Assembly (NCBI GenBank): GCA_041481365.1
Contig: JBGPBS010000014.1
Location: forward strand, 1 to 28,064
Source of the DNA: DASPTR01 sp041481365
GTDB taxonomy: Archaea > Thermoproteota > Bathyarchaeia > Bathyarchaeales > Bathycorpusculaceae
Direction of reading: 5' to 3'
DNA length: 28,064 bases
Below the pieces are notes generated by a model that searched no databases, was not told the DNA's origin, and worked only from the letters and a program-made list of their open reading frames with translations. Positions 1 through 8,020 of the stretch are shown piece after piece. Each line of letters begins with the position of its first letter. Positions within the stretch are counted from its first letter, which is position 1. The position numbers and the translations under genes are program-made.

Positions 1-515
1 ATTCCTTTTACTTCATCTATCGTTAGCAAAGTCACCCTGCCCTCTTGAGCCAACGGTCCAGCCTGAGAAGAAGCCGTTATGTTGTACCAAGGCAAGAACA
101 GCGCCACTATTGTGATAGCGCGCGCTATTGACCATGCAAGAATGAAGTACATGCCATTCACGGAAAATGATGAGCCCAGGTATGCTTCAGGCTGCGCCCA
201 TCAAATCCCTCCCTGGTTTTGAACGGGCCCAAGCGGGCCGGCTCTTCCCAACGCCACTTCTACATCAGTGCCCAAATATCCCCAATGACCACCGAGATCT
301 AACCAGCTCTGACTTACAAGCATAACAAGCGTCAAATTCTCAGGTTTGATGGTCAATTCACCACCGGCGACAATGTCGTTCTCGATGCCTATCTTTCCCT
401 GATAGGACCTGAAATAGTTGGCATGAGAACCCTGAGCCACGTAGACCACCGGCTGATCATCAGCCCTTTCCACGTCTCCGCGCGCGGGTTCAGCTGGGTC
501 GTTCACACAGATCAT
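1..515 (-). pseudogene. Decayed VPS62-like protein with C-terminal membrane segment (runs off left edge)
   Basis: The first readable stretch (515 down to 201) contains the VYVAQGSHANYF signature I associate with VPS62-type (plant/fungal Vps62-like) domains, followed by GHWGYLG and GPLGPVQNQGG. A TGA at 201-203 then interrupts the frame, yet the same frame stays open to the window edge and reads on as WAQPEAYLG, a Trp/Pro continuation that suits the end of this domain. It then forms a transmembrane helix (MYFILAWSIARAITIVALF) and a soluble tail. The N-terminal part of the family domain seems missing, since a TAG stops the frame just upstream of the ATG at 515. A CGA-to-TGA change (Arg to stop) would explain the break. 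I read it as a 5'-truncated pseudogene with a nonsense mutation. Alternatives are UGA readthrough or a sequencing error. The family assignment is from memory of the motif and is moderate. Confidence 0.5.
115..128. repeat. Palindromic element, copy 1
   Basis: ATAGCGCGCGCTAT is a 14-base perfect palindrome, here inside the decayed membrane-protein frame (it encodes IARAI on the minus strand). Confidence 0.6.
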
Positions 516-618
516 GCCAAACTAGAATGTTTCATCTTCATAAAAATATGAATTGTTTCGAGCGCTCAGACCACTGACGTGACTGATTTCGACTGCGAGT
601 TGCCAATTTGCCAGATTT

Positions 619-1065
619 TCAACTCATGTCCGAAACCATTTTCTCAGCTGTTTCTTTGTTTATGTAGAAACCTCCTCTGGCTAGTCTCTTCAAGCCCAGC
701 AATGCGAGAATATCTACGAGCGGCAATGTTCGCCTCGCTTCAGATAGATTCTGAAATCTGATGAAGGAAACTTGACGCTTGTCCTCCAAGAATTCCATGT
801 ACTCCCGTTCGGACCTTAGAACCGTTTCTTTCCCATGTTTTTCCCACACTTCCATGGGTTCGCCGACTACTCTCTCTACGAACTCTGCATGTCCGGCAAT
901 TTCGGCAACAGGCTTAGTCACATAGAAAAGGATCAGTGATGCGTTCTTGGGAGGGGCTACACCTTTCCGCACATAGGCCTGTGTCTGCTTTCCTTTACGA
1001 TAATCAGAAAGAAACCTGTTCCACCATTTCTCCTTGGTCATCAGGACAAAAACGTTCTGAGCCAT
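619..1065 (-). CDS. PUA/ASCH-like small protein, resembles archaeal DUF365
   Basis: About 148 residues from the ATG at 1065 (MAQNVFVLM). A TTG at 1092 would add nine residues; I prefer the ATG because the predicted first beta strand follows at once. The layout is a first strand with a Lys/Trp-rich helix (TKEKWWNRF), then a central strand pair around SLILFYVTKPVAEIAGHAEF, then a long helical stretch and a final strand segment (QVSFIRFQNL). This strand order is typical of EVE/ASCH/PUA-like folds that recognise modified nucleic acids or RNA, and the C-terminal GGFYINKETAEKM resembles archaeal DUF365 proteins. There are no catalytic motifs, signal peptide or membrane segments. It stands alone, convergent with nothing and divergent from the ATPase gene. 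The biochemical role is unknown; RNA or modified-base binding is inference from the fold guess. Confidence 0.7.
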   Translation of the reverse strand: MAQNVFVLMTKEKWWNRFLSDYRKGKQTQAYVRKGVAPPKNASLILFYVTKPVAEIAGHAEFVERVVGEPMEVWEKHGKETVLRSEREYMEFLEDKRQVSFIRFQNLSEARRTLPLVDILALLGLKRLARGGFYINKETAEKMVSDMS

Positions 1066-1144
1066 CAGATCACGCCATCCATGATCGGGCAATTCATGAT
1101 TTAAGGTTTATTGGACTGGGAGCGTAGAAGGCAGGCCGATTAGT

Positions 1145-1276
1145 TTAAATCCGAGCCTCTCTCATTGCTTCCAGCAAAACATTGATTTCCATAATGAAAC
1201 TGGGCAGGCTTGCCAAGTAGAATCCATGTTTTTGCAAAGATGGTTCAAATGCACTGTTTCCCAAATCCTTTGCCCA
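1145..1276 (-). pseudogene. Possible decayed gene fragment in the gap before the ATPase
   Basis: The 284-base gap between the PUA-like gene and the ATPase has no promoter-start pair that I can support. On the minus strand a 43-codon open stretch follows a TAG (1277-1279) and reads like real protein (AKDLGNSAFEPSLQKHGFYL, ending in LLEAMREARI and TAA). Similar-looking words (LAKDLFNHALC) occur just upstream in other frames, separated by stops. This would fit a frameshifted remnant. It has no start codon of its own near the beginning, and I do not recognise the family. Confidence 0.2.
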
Positions 1277-1376
1277 CTAGTACGCAGGAGATCGTTTTCT
1301 CAGCAGAGGGCATGATTAAACAGATCCTTAGCCAAGGATACTGACGCTTCTATCACCACCAATTCTGATTAGAGGG

Positions 1377-4151
1377 ATGTCTTTGAAGGATGCTGTGAAT
1401 CTGCCTGCAAGCGAAGTTTTCGAAGCTTTTGAAACCTGTCCGAACGGGTTAACCAGCGAAGAAGCTGGGAAAAGGCTCGCGAAATATGGTCCAAACATGC
1501 TGGTCGAAAAGAAAGGCATACCCATTACCTACAAGTTTCTCGGCCACTTCAAGGACCTGTTCAGCGTTCTGCTGCTCTTTGCAAGTTTGCTTGCCGCTAT
1601 CGGTGGCGCATGGCAAAATGACCCAGGCATGTGGGAACTCAGCTTCATCATCCTGCTCGTGGTCTTGATTAACACTTTCTTCAGTCTTTTCCAAGAATGG
1701 CGAGCCGAAAAAGCCATGGAAACCTTGAAAAGCTGGATGCCAGAGTACGCCAAGGTCATCCGCGACGGAGAATTGCAGAAGATACTCGTCAAAGAACTTG
1801 TTCCAGGCGACATCATCGCCTTGGAAGAAGGTGATAGAGTCCCAGCGGATGGCCGACTGATCGAAGCCTTCGAACTGTGGACAAACAACGTTCCATTAAC
1901 AGGCGAATCTGAACCGCAGCCGCGGACTGCCAAAGCCGCGAAGATTGAAGATAGCAATTACTTGGATGCGCCAAACCTTGTTCTGATGAGCACAAGCGTG
2001 GCCAAGGGTCAAGGCAGAGCGGTCGTGATTAAGACAGGGATGAGCACCAAGTTCGGGGAGATTGCCGGACTAACCCAGGAAATTCAGGAAGAGCCAAGCC
2101 CACTGCAAAAAGAAATCGCTCACACGGCAAAATATGATTTCATACTGGCCATCACGATAGGAACGATTTTTTTTGTGGCAAGTCTAGTCTGGCTTAAGCT
2201 GAGCTTCATAAGCAGCATACTATTCATGATAGGCGTAATGGTAGCTTTGGTCCCTGAAGGCTTGCAGGTCACCGTGTCCAGTGCGCTTGCCATAAACGTG
2301 TTGAAAATGGCCAAAGAGAACGTTCTCGTCAAAAGGTTGTCCGCAGTCCAAACACTCGGCAGCGTAACCGTGATATGCACTGACAAGACCGGGACGATCA
2401 CCAAGGGTGAAATGACCGTCAAGAAAATATGGGTTTACGACAAGGTTGTGGAGATTTCAGGAGCTGGATACGCCCCAGACGGCACATTCACCAACAATGG
2501 CAAAGCAGTTGAAAAACATGAAACGCACACGATTGAAAAGCTTCTCGAAATCTCAGCACTCTCCAACAGCGCGAAAGTCGAACCACCCTCAGACAGGCAC
2601 AGATCATGGGACATCGTAGGAGACCCCACCGACGGCGCCCTCCTCGTCGCCGCCATGAAGTACGGGCTCAACGTCCAAAGCTTGCTTGCTCAGAAACCCA
2701 TCGTCGACGTGGTTCCCTTTGACTCAAAAAGAAAAAGGATGACAACAATCCACAGAGACGAACATAAGATTCTTGTCTACACTAAAGGCGCACCAAGGAG
2801 CATTCTCTCCATATGTGATAGAATAGCATTCGACGGCAAGACGGAGGATTTGGTCGGAGAACATCTGCGCACAGCGGAAGATGAGATCCGCGAATTCGCG
2901 AGCGAAGGCCTGCGCGTAGTGGCCCTAGCATACAGAGAGCTAGATGAAAAGGATTGGTCCAAAGGCAAAAACGTCGAGAAGAACATGATTCTAGTCGGAC
3001 TCGCAGCAATGAGAGATCCCGCACGCCCAGAAGTCAAAGAAGCAGTAAGGCTGGCGAAGCAAGCTGGAATAAAAACTGTAATAATCACAGGAGACTACGG
3101 CCCCACAGCCCAAGCCATCGCTACCGAAGTCGGCATAATAAGCGGAGCAAATTGCCGAATCATACGCGGCGTAGACTTGGAAAGAAAAAGTGACCAAGAA
3201 ATCGTGGAAGAAGTCAGAAAAGGAAACATAATTTTCGCCAGGGTTTCGCCCGAGCAGAAACTTCGAATAGTCAAGGTGCTCAAGGAGAACGGTGAAATTG
3301 TAGCCGTCACAGGAGACGGTGCAAATGACGCTCCATCGCTGCGAGAGGCAGATATTGGGGTAGCAATGGGCGCTTCTGGAACAGACGTCGCCAGAGAGGC
3401 TGCAGACATGATATTGCTGGATGACAGCTTTGCCTCAATAGTCAAGGCAGTCGAATCTGGACGCGCAATCTATGAGAATCTGAGAAAATTCATAATCTAC
3501 GTTTTCTCGCACAATTGGGCAGAACTTATCCCCTACATGCTCTACGCAACGTTAGGGTTGCCTCTTCCACTGCTCGTCGCCCAAGTCCTAGCCATAGACT
3601 TGGCCATAGACGTCATCCCATCTCTGGCGTTAAGCCGTGAACCAGTAGAACAAGGCATAATGCAGGAACCGCCCCGAAGCGTCAAAGAGCGAATATTCAG
3701 CCGAGGAGTATTCCTACGTTCACTGTACATAGGGCTGATCATCGCAGCTGGAGCAATGTACGGCTGTCTCAGCGCTTGGTCTCAAGGTGGCTGGCATATT
3801 GGAATGCAGGGAGCAGACCTCAGCAGGTTTGTCGCGAGCACGGCTTACTCAACGGGCACTACTATGACGTTCGCGGGCATAGTTGTGGCTCAAGTGGGAA
3901 ACGTTCTCGCTTGCCGGACGCACAAAATCTCAATCTTCAAAACGAGCCTCAGAAGCAACAAGTGGATTTGGCTCGGCATACTCTCCCAAATCGCAATCAT
4001 TTCCGCGCTTATCTACGTACCAGCCTTGCAGTCGCTTTTTGGCACGACAGCAATCGGACCAGTGGAGTGGGCTTTTCTGGCGTTTCTCGCCTGCACCGTG
4101 GTCATAGCGGAGGAAATTAGAAAATGGTTCGCTAGAAGACTGGGCAAATGA
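1377..4151 (+). CDS. P2-type cation-transporting P-type ATPase (Ca2+ or Na+/K+-like)
   Basis: 924 residues, full length for the P2 family. It begins with the cation-ATPase N-terminal domain (LTSEEAGKRLAKYGPNML). It has the actuator-domain TGES loop (175-178), the M4 ion-site motif PEGL (293-296), the phosphorylation site CTDKTGT with Asp336, the nucleotide-binding KGAP (about 470) and the hinge motif TGDGANDAP (645-653). The last third holds the M5-M10 helices. ATP hydrolysis through an aspartyl-phosphate intermediate would drive cation export across the cytoplasmic membrane. The M6 segment (AIDLAIDVIP) looks closer to the Na+/K+-ATPase-like IIC pattern than to the SERCA NxxTD pattern, so the transported ion is open. 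The ATG follows AGAGGG directly; no upstream ATG, GTG or TTG is available in frame before the TAG at 1329. Monocistronic by spacing. Confidence 0.95.
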   Translation: MSLKDAVNLPASEVFEAFETCPNGLTSEEAGKRLAKYGPNMLVEKKGIPITYKFLGHFKDLFSVLLLFASLLAAIGGAWQNDPGMWELSFIILLVVLINTFFSLFQEWRAEKAMETLKSWMPEYAKVIRDGELQKILVKELVPGDIIALEEGDRVPADGRLIEAFELWTNNVPLTGESEPQPRTAKAAKIEDSNYLDAPNLVLMSTSVAKGQGRAVVIKTGMSTKFGEIAGLTQEIQEEPSPLQKEIAHTAKYDFILAITIGTIFFVASLVWLKLSFISSILFMIGVMVALVPEGLQVTVSSALAINVLKMAKENVLVKRLSAVQTLGSVTVICTDKTGTITKGEMTVKKIWVYDKVVEISGAGYAPDGTFTNNGKAVEKHETHTIEKLLEISALSNSAKVEPPSDRHRSWDIVGDPTDGALLVAAMKYGLNVQSLLAQKPIVDVVPFDSKRKRMTTIHRDEHKILVYTKGAPRSILSICDRIAFDGKTEDLVGEHLRTAEDEIREFASEGLRVVALAYRELDEKDWSKGKNVEKNMILVGLAAMRDPARPEVKEAVRLAKQAGIKTVIITGDYGPTAQAIATEVGIISGANCRIIRGVDLERKSDQEIVEEVRKGNIIFARVSPEQKLRIVKVLKENGEIVAVTGDGANDAPSLREADIGVAMGASGTDVAREAADMILLDDSFASIVKAVESGRAIYENLRKFIIYVFSHNWAELIPYMLYATLGLPLPLLVAQVLAIDLAIDVIPSLALSREPVEQGIMQEPPRSVKERIFSRGVFLRSLYIGLIIAAGAMYGCLSAWSQGGWHIGMQGADLSRFVASTAYSTGTTMTFAGIVVAQVGNVLACRTHKISIFKTSLRSNKWIWLGILSQIAIISALIYVPALQSLFGTTAIGPVEWAFLAFLACTVVIAEEIRKWFARRLGK

Positions 4152-4166
4152 CCTGTTTGAACGTTA

Positions 4167-4175
4167 TCTTTTTAT
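4167..4175 (+). promoter_or_regulatory. TATA-like box for the NSUN/Nip7 operon
   Basis: The T-rich element CTTTTTATG lies about 25-30 nt before the ATG at 4200, in the short gap after the ATPase stop. The spacing implies a leaderless or near-leaderless transcript, consistent with the lack of a strong Shine-Dalgarno site there. Confidence 0.45.
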
Positions 4176-4199
4176 GAAAAGGCACGTTATGCTAGGTTG

Positions 4200-5090
4200 A
4201 TGTCTGGCAAAGAATTCTTCGTAAAACGCTACCGCCAACTGGGCTGGAGATACGAGCCCATCGAACTCAAGCAAGCGATCAGAATCAACTCCATGAACGC
4301 TGAAAGAAGTGAAGCCACGAAAAGGCTCGAATCCCGAGGCATACAGCTTCAGCAGATTCCGTTTCTCGAAGACGGGTACTGGATATCAAAATCAGACTTT
4401 TCAGTAGGCGCAACGACAGAGTACCTTTCGGGCCATTATTCAATCCAAGAGGCAGCCGCACAGATACCTACCACGCTTCTGAGCGAGCCGAAAGACAAGC
4501 TTGTTCTTGACGCATGTGCGGCTCCAGGCGGAAAAACAGTGCAATTGGCCGATTTGATGTGCAACACAGGTGCGATAATCGCCTTAGACATTGAGAAACG
4601 AAGACTGACAGCCCTGTCAAACCATCTGGAAAGGTGCCGAGTCAAGAACACAATAGTTTATCACCAGGATGCAAGACAGGCTCGACGACTCAATTTGAAG
4701 TTCGACCGAATACTTCTAGATATGCCATGCTCAGGCAACTTTGCATCCGACAAAGAATGGTTCAACAGAAGAACATTAGAAGACGTTGAGAACAACGCGA
4801 AACTTCAAAGAGAAATACTGATTGAAGCGAAAAAGGTTCTCAAAGAAGACGGCGAAATCGTCTATGCAACATGCTCGCTGGAACCGGAAGAAGACGAAAT
4901 GAACATCGACTGGGCAATAACAAATCTGAGTCTCCAGACCGAAAACATTGACTGCTGCGGAGACAAGGGATTGACAGACATTTTCGGAAGAAAACTCGAT
5001 AGTTCAGTAGAAAACTGCAGAAGAATCTGGCCTCGAAAAACTCAAGGTTTCTTTATTTGCAAACTAAAAAAGCGGGTGAAGCCACGATGA
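4200..5090 (+). CDS. NSUN-family RNA (cytosine-C5) methyltransferase
   Basis: 296 residues from ATG 4200 (a TTG at 4197 directly precedes it). It transfers methyl from SAM to C5 of cytosine in tRNA or rRNA. Visible motifs are the SAM-binding DACAAPGGKT (104-113), the acidic LDIEKRR ribose-binding strand, motif IV LLDMPCSGNF with Cys177, and motif VI YATCSLEPEEDE with Cys225. These are the release and nucleophilic cysteines of the NOL1/NOP2/Sun family. The N-terminal 100 residues form the usual RRM-like region ending in YSIQEAAAQIP. The stop TGA overlaps the next ATG (ATGA), so it is translationally coupled to the Nip7-like protein, which may supply RNA binding. Whether the target is tRNA (Trm4-like) or rRNA (RsmB/RsmF-like) cannot be decided from sequence. 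Confidence 0.93.
   Translation: MSGKEFFVKRYRQLGWRYEPIELKQAIRINSMNAERSEATKRLESRGIQLQQIPFLEDGYWISKSDFSVGATTEYLSGHYSIQEAAAQIPTTLLSEPKDKLVLDACAAPGGKTVQLADLMCNTGAIIALDIEKRRLTALSNHLERCRVKNTIVYHQDARQARRLNLKFDRILLDMPCSGNFASDKEWFNRRTLEDVENNAKLQREILIEAKKVLKEDGEIVYATCSLEPEEDEMNIDWAITNLSLQTENIDCCGDKGLTDIFGRKLDSSVENCRRIWPRKTQGFFICKLKKRVKPR
5074..5079 (+). promoter_or_regulatory. Shine-Dalgarno site deciding the Nip7-like start
   Basis: GGGTGA ends 7 nt before ATG 5087. This selects that ATG, which overlaps the upstream stop as ATGA, over an in-frame ATG at 5057 that would overlap the methyltransferase by 34 nt. Confidence 0.7.
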
Positions 5091-5551
5091 GCCAGATAAG
5101 CGATTTCATAGGCAAATTCAACACAAGCATAAGTTTAGATCAGGATCTGATAGTCAAAAAAGACGACAAATACTTCCTTCTAGACCCGAAGCTCAAAAGC
5201 CTAATCAAGAAGGACTTCCTGTACGCTGGAATCTACCTAGGAAGAACCAAGAATGACGCTTTTTTTCCTAGCTTCAACCTTTTGACGATGCTCGCACAGA
5301 CAGACCCTAACAGAATAGTAGTCGACAACAAAACCGAGTGGCTCTTCATCTGTGGACGAGACATATTCAAACAAGGCATAACCCGTTTGTCAAAACCAGG
5401 AAGAAAGGGCGACTACACACTGATCCTCACCGAGCATGGTGACAGCTTAGGTTTCGGCAGAATACTACACTACGTAGACACCAAAGACAAAAGCAAGATC
5501 GCTGTGAAGAATATTGCAGACATAGGTGACTTTCTAAGAAGAGAAAGATAG
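5087..5551 (+). CDS. Nip7-like pre-PUA/PUA RNA-binding protein
   Basis: 154 residues. The N-terminal half is a pre-PUA domain with KKDFLYAGIYLGR and the conserved FFPSFNLLTML. The C-terminal half is a PUA domain (NKTEWLFICGRDIF, then LILTEHGDSLGFGRIL). This two-domain order and length match archaeal Nip7-like proteins, which bind U-rich or structured RNA in ribosome assembly. It is coupled by ATGA to the m5C methyltransferase, suggesting it either helps that enzyme find its RNA or serves the same ribosome-maturation step. No catalytic residues are expected. A T7 tract with a preceding stem (5632-5675) follows and likely ends the operon. Confidence 0.88.
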   Translation: MSQISDFIGKFNTSISLDQDLIVKKDDKYFLLDPKLKSLIKKDFLYAGIYLGRTKNDAFFPSFNLLTMLAQTDPNRIVVDNKTEWLFICGRDIFKQGITRLSKPGRKGDYTLILTEHGDSLGFGRILHYVDTKDKSKIAVKNIADIGDFLRRER

Positions 5552-5631
5552 CAAATGCGAGCGGGCTTTGACAATTCTATCGTCTTCCGGATCTTAAGAG
5601 CGCCGCTCCATCTCGCCGATAACGATTGTTC

Positions 5632-5675
5632 TACGTGTGTCCGACTTGACAGTTCACGCGGTGACACGTTTTTTT
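5632..5675 (+). terminator. Stem plus T7 tract ending the NSUN/Nip7 operon
   Basis: An imperfect stem (CGTGTGTC pairing with GACACG, long loop) precedes seven Ts at 5669-5675. In archaea the T-run alone is a usual termination signal. It lies 118 nt after the Nip7-like stop. Confidence 0.5.
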
Positions 5676-5710
5676 AGGGTGATCATCCAAAATGTTCAGC
5701 GACGCAGTGA

Positions 5711-5752
5711 CTAACGCTTGACGTGTCGGGACACGCCAGAGCCAAGCGCTAG
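5711..5752. other. Two-tier hairpin at the convergent junction
   Basis: CTAACGCTTG at 5711-5720 pairs with CAAGCGCTAG at 5743-5752 (nine of ten pairs). Inside it CGTGT pairs with ACACG around a CGGG loop. The hairpin sits at the 3' end of tsr3 and overlaps its stop codon. It may be an mRNA-end structure or bidirectional terminator; a small RNA is less likely. Confidence 0.35.
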
Positions 5753-6264
5753 ACAAGAGCGTTCTTTTGGAGCGCCACTATCTCGGTGCTGTTTCTTGCA
5801 GTTGAATAGGCTTCGAGCCTTTCGTGGTTAAGGTCCAGAAAAGTGTGCCCCCATTTGAACATTGAAAGCAGTTCAGCAGCTCCGGCTTTGAACCCTGCGA
5901 TGTACAGAGCCGCGGCCAAAGCTTCAACCGTGCTGAGCTTGGTAGGCTTACCATAGTTTACAGGGTTGCCAGCAACCAAAATCGGAAGGCATCGGGATGT
6001 CCCACGCACTTGTCTCGGTAGCACGCTTTCAGTTCGTTCCCAACTGAAGTCCAAGGCTGCCAAACCAAAATCCTCAATGCGTTGCCTATCAGCAGGAGAG
6101 AAGGCAATCTCGGAAAATGGGTTAAGCACGACGGCTCGTTTTGGCAAAAACCTAATCTGGCTCACTATGCGAACCAATCCATGACGACCAAGCTTCAGCG
6201 CAGTGCATTTTCGAGGATCACATTGACCTGCCTGATAGACGATGATTCTAACTCGATTTTGCAT
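5749..6264 (-). CDS. tsr3: Tsr3, rRNA aminocarboxypropyltransferase
   Basis: 171 residues, normal for the family. Tsr3 transfers the 3-amino-3-carboxypropyl group of SAM to a small-subunit rRNA uridine or pseudouridine derivative in the P-site region. Recognisable signatures run in order: CDPRKCTALKLGRHGL (about 15-30), VVLNPFSEIAFSPAD (45-59), the LDFSWE strand, LPILVAGNPVNYGKPTKLS (about 93-111), the VEALAAALYIAGF helix and LLSMFKWGHTFLDLN near the end. The first ATG overlaps the end of nnr by 17 nt, so the two are probably one transcript. The overlap is unusual functionally (rRNA modification with cofactor repair) and probably reflects compaction. Assignment is firm from the full set of motifs. 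Confidence 0.93.
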   Translation of the reverse strand: MQNRVRIIVYQAGQCDPRKCTALKLGRHGLVRIVSQIRFLPKRAVVLNPFSEIAFSPADRQRIEDFGLAALDFSWERTESVLPRQVRGTSRCLPILVAGNPVNYGKPTKLSTVEALAAALYIAGFKAGAAELLSMFKWGHTFLDLNHERLEAYSTARNSTEIVALQKNALV

Positions 6265-7780
6265 TCGCTCTTCGCACCTTCAGGTGGCTCATGGGATCGT
6301 TCATGACTTTCGGAATCCATTCAATGAGGTCGGTGGCAACGATGTGATTGCCTCTCTGTTCAAAGGCGAAGTCGCCAGCCGCACCATTGATGAAGGCGCC
6401 GGCCACAGCTGACTCAAACGGATCAGCTTTCTGAGCCAGGAACGCACTGACGACTCCGGAGAGCACATCCCCAGTCCCGCCTACAGTCATGCTGGGATTT
6501 CCTGAAAAATTCATCTTGACCCGTTTTCCATCAGATATTATGTCAACTGCTCCTTTCAACAATATGACAGCGCCAAGCCGTGCCGCGGCCTTCTGAACAT
6601 TCTCAACTCTTGCGACGAGATCTTCCGGTGGTTTCCCTCCTGTCAGTATAGTATATTCCCCGGCATGCGGCGTGAGTACCAAAGGCCCACTCAAACGTCT
6701 CTTGAATTCGGCAAAAGTCTTCAGACCGTCTGCATCCAAGAGCAACGGCTTTTTGTAGTGATCAGCAAGCTCAACCAGCGCTTTGACCGCTTTGACGGTC
6801 TCCTGATGCAAACCTAGACCTGGTCCCGCAGCGACTGCATCAACTTTCTCGAAGTAAGTCTCCAACGTGCTTACATTCTCCGGATTGAGATGCTCTCCTT
6901 CAAGCTTGATGGTGATCAGATCAGGTGACATGGAAGAGATGGCGAGGGCGGTTCTTCTTGGCGCAGCAACGTAGGCCAAGTCAACCCCAGTTCGCATTGC
7001 GCCCAGCGCCACCAGCGTTGGAGCTCCAGAATATGTTTCGCTGCCGCCAACCACCAATAGGCGGCCGAAGTCTCCCTTGTGTGATTCTGCAGATCTTGGC
7101 TTCGTGGACAACACGACATCGCCTGGACCTGCAAATCTCTCGAATTCCTTCGGCAGCCCAATATCCTTCACAACGAGCTTACCCAAATACTTCCTTGCCT
7201 TTTCGAATCCGATCTTAATTCTATGGACCGTTACGGTCAGATCGGCCTTGACTGCTTCGCCTGAGACCTCACCCGTATCCGCGTTAACGCCCGTGGGCAC
7301 ATCGACTGCAACACGAAAGGCTCTCATCGCGTTAATCTGCTTGACCAGCTGAAGAATAGGGGGCCTCAATGCTCCTTTCGAACCGATCCCAAGCAACGCG
7401 TCAATCACCACTTCTGAAGCAATTTTCGGCACTAACGTGCTGTCGTAAGCCTCGATCAGTGGCATCTTCTCTCTTAGACTGCGAATTGCTGCAAGATTCT
7501 TCAAAGCCGCCTTGTCAGAAACGTCTTGAGTCTTACCGGCGAGAACAACAATGACTTTGAAACCCAAAGAAAGCAAATGTCTCGCCGCAACGAATCCGTC
7601 CCCGCCATTTCCACCCAGACCGCAAAAAACTGCAACAGAATTGCCTGGCTTGAACCTTGAAGCAACTTCCAACGCCACATGATGCCCAGCGTTTTCCATC
7701 AGCTGAAGCCTGGACACGCCGAAATACTCCGCGTTAAGCTCCAACGCTCGCATCTCCCGACTGCTTATGGAATCCTTCAC
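6248..7780 (-). CDS. nnr: Bifunctional NAD(P)H-hydrate epimerase / ADP-dependent dehydratase
   Basis: About 510 residues. It repairs hydrated NADH and NADPH. The N-terminal YjeF_N epimerase domain (1 to about 215) has GLGGNGGDGFVAARHL and VAVDVPTGVNADTGE. The C-terminal ribokinase-like dehydratase domain starts near GDFGRLLVVGG and carries LLLDADGL, LTPHAGEY and the catalytic/nucleotide-binding VGGTGDVLSGVV. I chose GTG at 7780 because AGAGGG lies about 7 nt upstream and the protein then starts close to the usual SSREMRALE. An in-frame TTG at 7801 adds seven residues and lacks a site of its own. A TATA-like AGATAAAA (read on the minus strand as TTTTATCT) at 7828-7835 would give a short leader containing that site. 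It is cotranscribed with tsr3. Confidence 0.95.
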   Translation of the reverse strand: MKDSISSREMRALELNAEYFGVSRLQLMENAGHHVALEVASRFKPGNSVAVFCGLGGNGGDGFVAARHLLSLGFKVIVVLAGKTQDVSDKAALKNLAAIRSLREKMPLIEAYDSTLVPKIASEVVIDALLGIGSKGALRPPILQLVKQINAMRAFRVAVDVPTGVNADTGEVSGEAVKADLTVTVHRIKIGFEKARKYLGKLVVKDIGLPKEFERFAGPGDVVLSTKPRSAESHKGDFGRLLVVGGSETYSGAPTLVALGAMRTGVDLAYVAAPRRTALAISSMSPDLITIKLEGEHLNPENVSTLETYFEKVDAVAAGPGLGLHQETVKAVKALVELADHYKKPLLLDADGLKTFAEFKRRLSGPLVLTPHAGEYTILTGGKPPEDLVARVENVQKAAARLGAVILLKGAVDIISDGKRVKMNFSGNPSMTVGGTGDVLSGVVSAFLAQKADPFESAVAGAFINGAAGDFAFEQRGNHIVATDLIEWIPKVMNDPMSHLKVRRANAKSS

Positions 7781-7827
7781 GATGCGACCCTCTGCCTTCA
7801 ACGCAAAAACCTAGTACCTTCAGTTGA

Positions 7828-7835
7828 AGATAAAA
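7828..7835 (-). promoter_or_regulatory. TATA-like box for nnr-tsr3
   Basis: TTTTATCT on the minus strand lies about 50 nt upstream of GTG 7780. It predicts transcription start near 7807 and a leader that includes the AGAGGG ribosome site. Confidence 0.4.
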
Positions 7836-7872
7836 CTATGCGTTCTACCCGCGCTAACTAGGAGCATCTTTG

Positions 7873-7892
7873 CCCCTAGTCTAAGCTAGGGG
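7873..7892. other. Perfect 7-bp hairpin between divergent genes
   Basis: CCCCTAG (7873-7879) and CTAGGGG (7886-7892) flank a six-base loop in the 240-base gap between nnr and the RAM-domain gene. It is upstream of both promoters, so it is a candidate operator or a small structured RNA end. Nothing else is evident in the gap beyond the two TATA boxes. Confidence 0.35.
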
Positions 7893-7979
7893 AATTGCCT
7901 GAATAGCGGCCTTTGCAGATTATGGTAGCGACGAGAACGCAGTAATTTGACACGTAATTCTACGGGTTATGTAGCAAAA

Positions 7980-7987
7980 TATTTTAA
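7980..7987 (+). promoter_or_regulatory. TATA-like box for the Lrp/AsnC RAM-domain gene
   Basis: TATTTTAA lies 34 nt before ATG 8021. The predicted short leader carries GGAGAT at 8011-8016, four nt before the start. Confidence 0.5.
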
Positions 7988-8020
7988 TGCAGAGAGCAAA
8001 CAATACGGTTGGAGATTCAA

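Noticed and set aside
201..203. Selenocysteine reading of TGA
   Set aside because: No SECIS-like structure was seen, the family is not a known selenoprotein, and the 5' end is also truncated.
1225..1245. GGTTCAAATGC resembling a tRNA T-loop
   Set aside because: No matching acceptor, D or anticodon stems on either side; the stretch reads better as a decayed coding fragment. No tRNA was found elsewhere.
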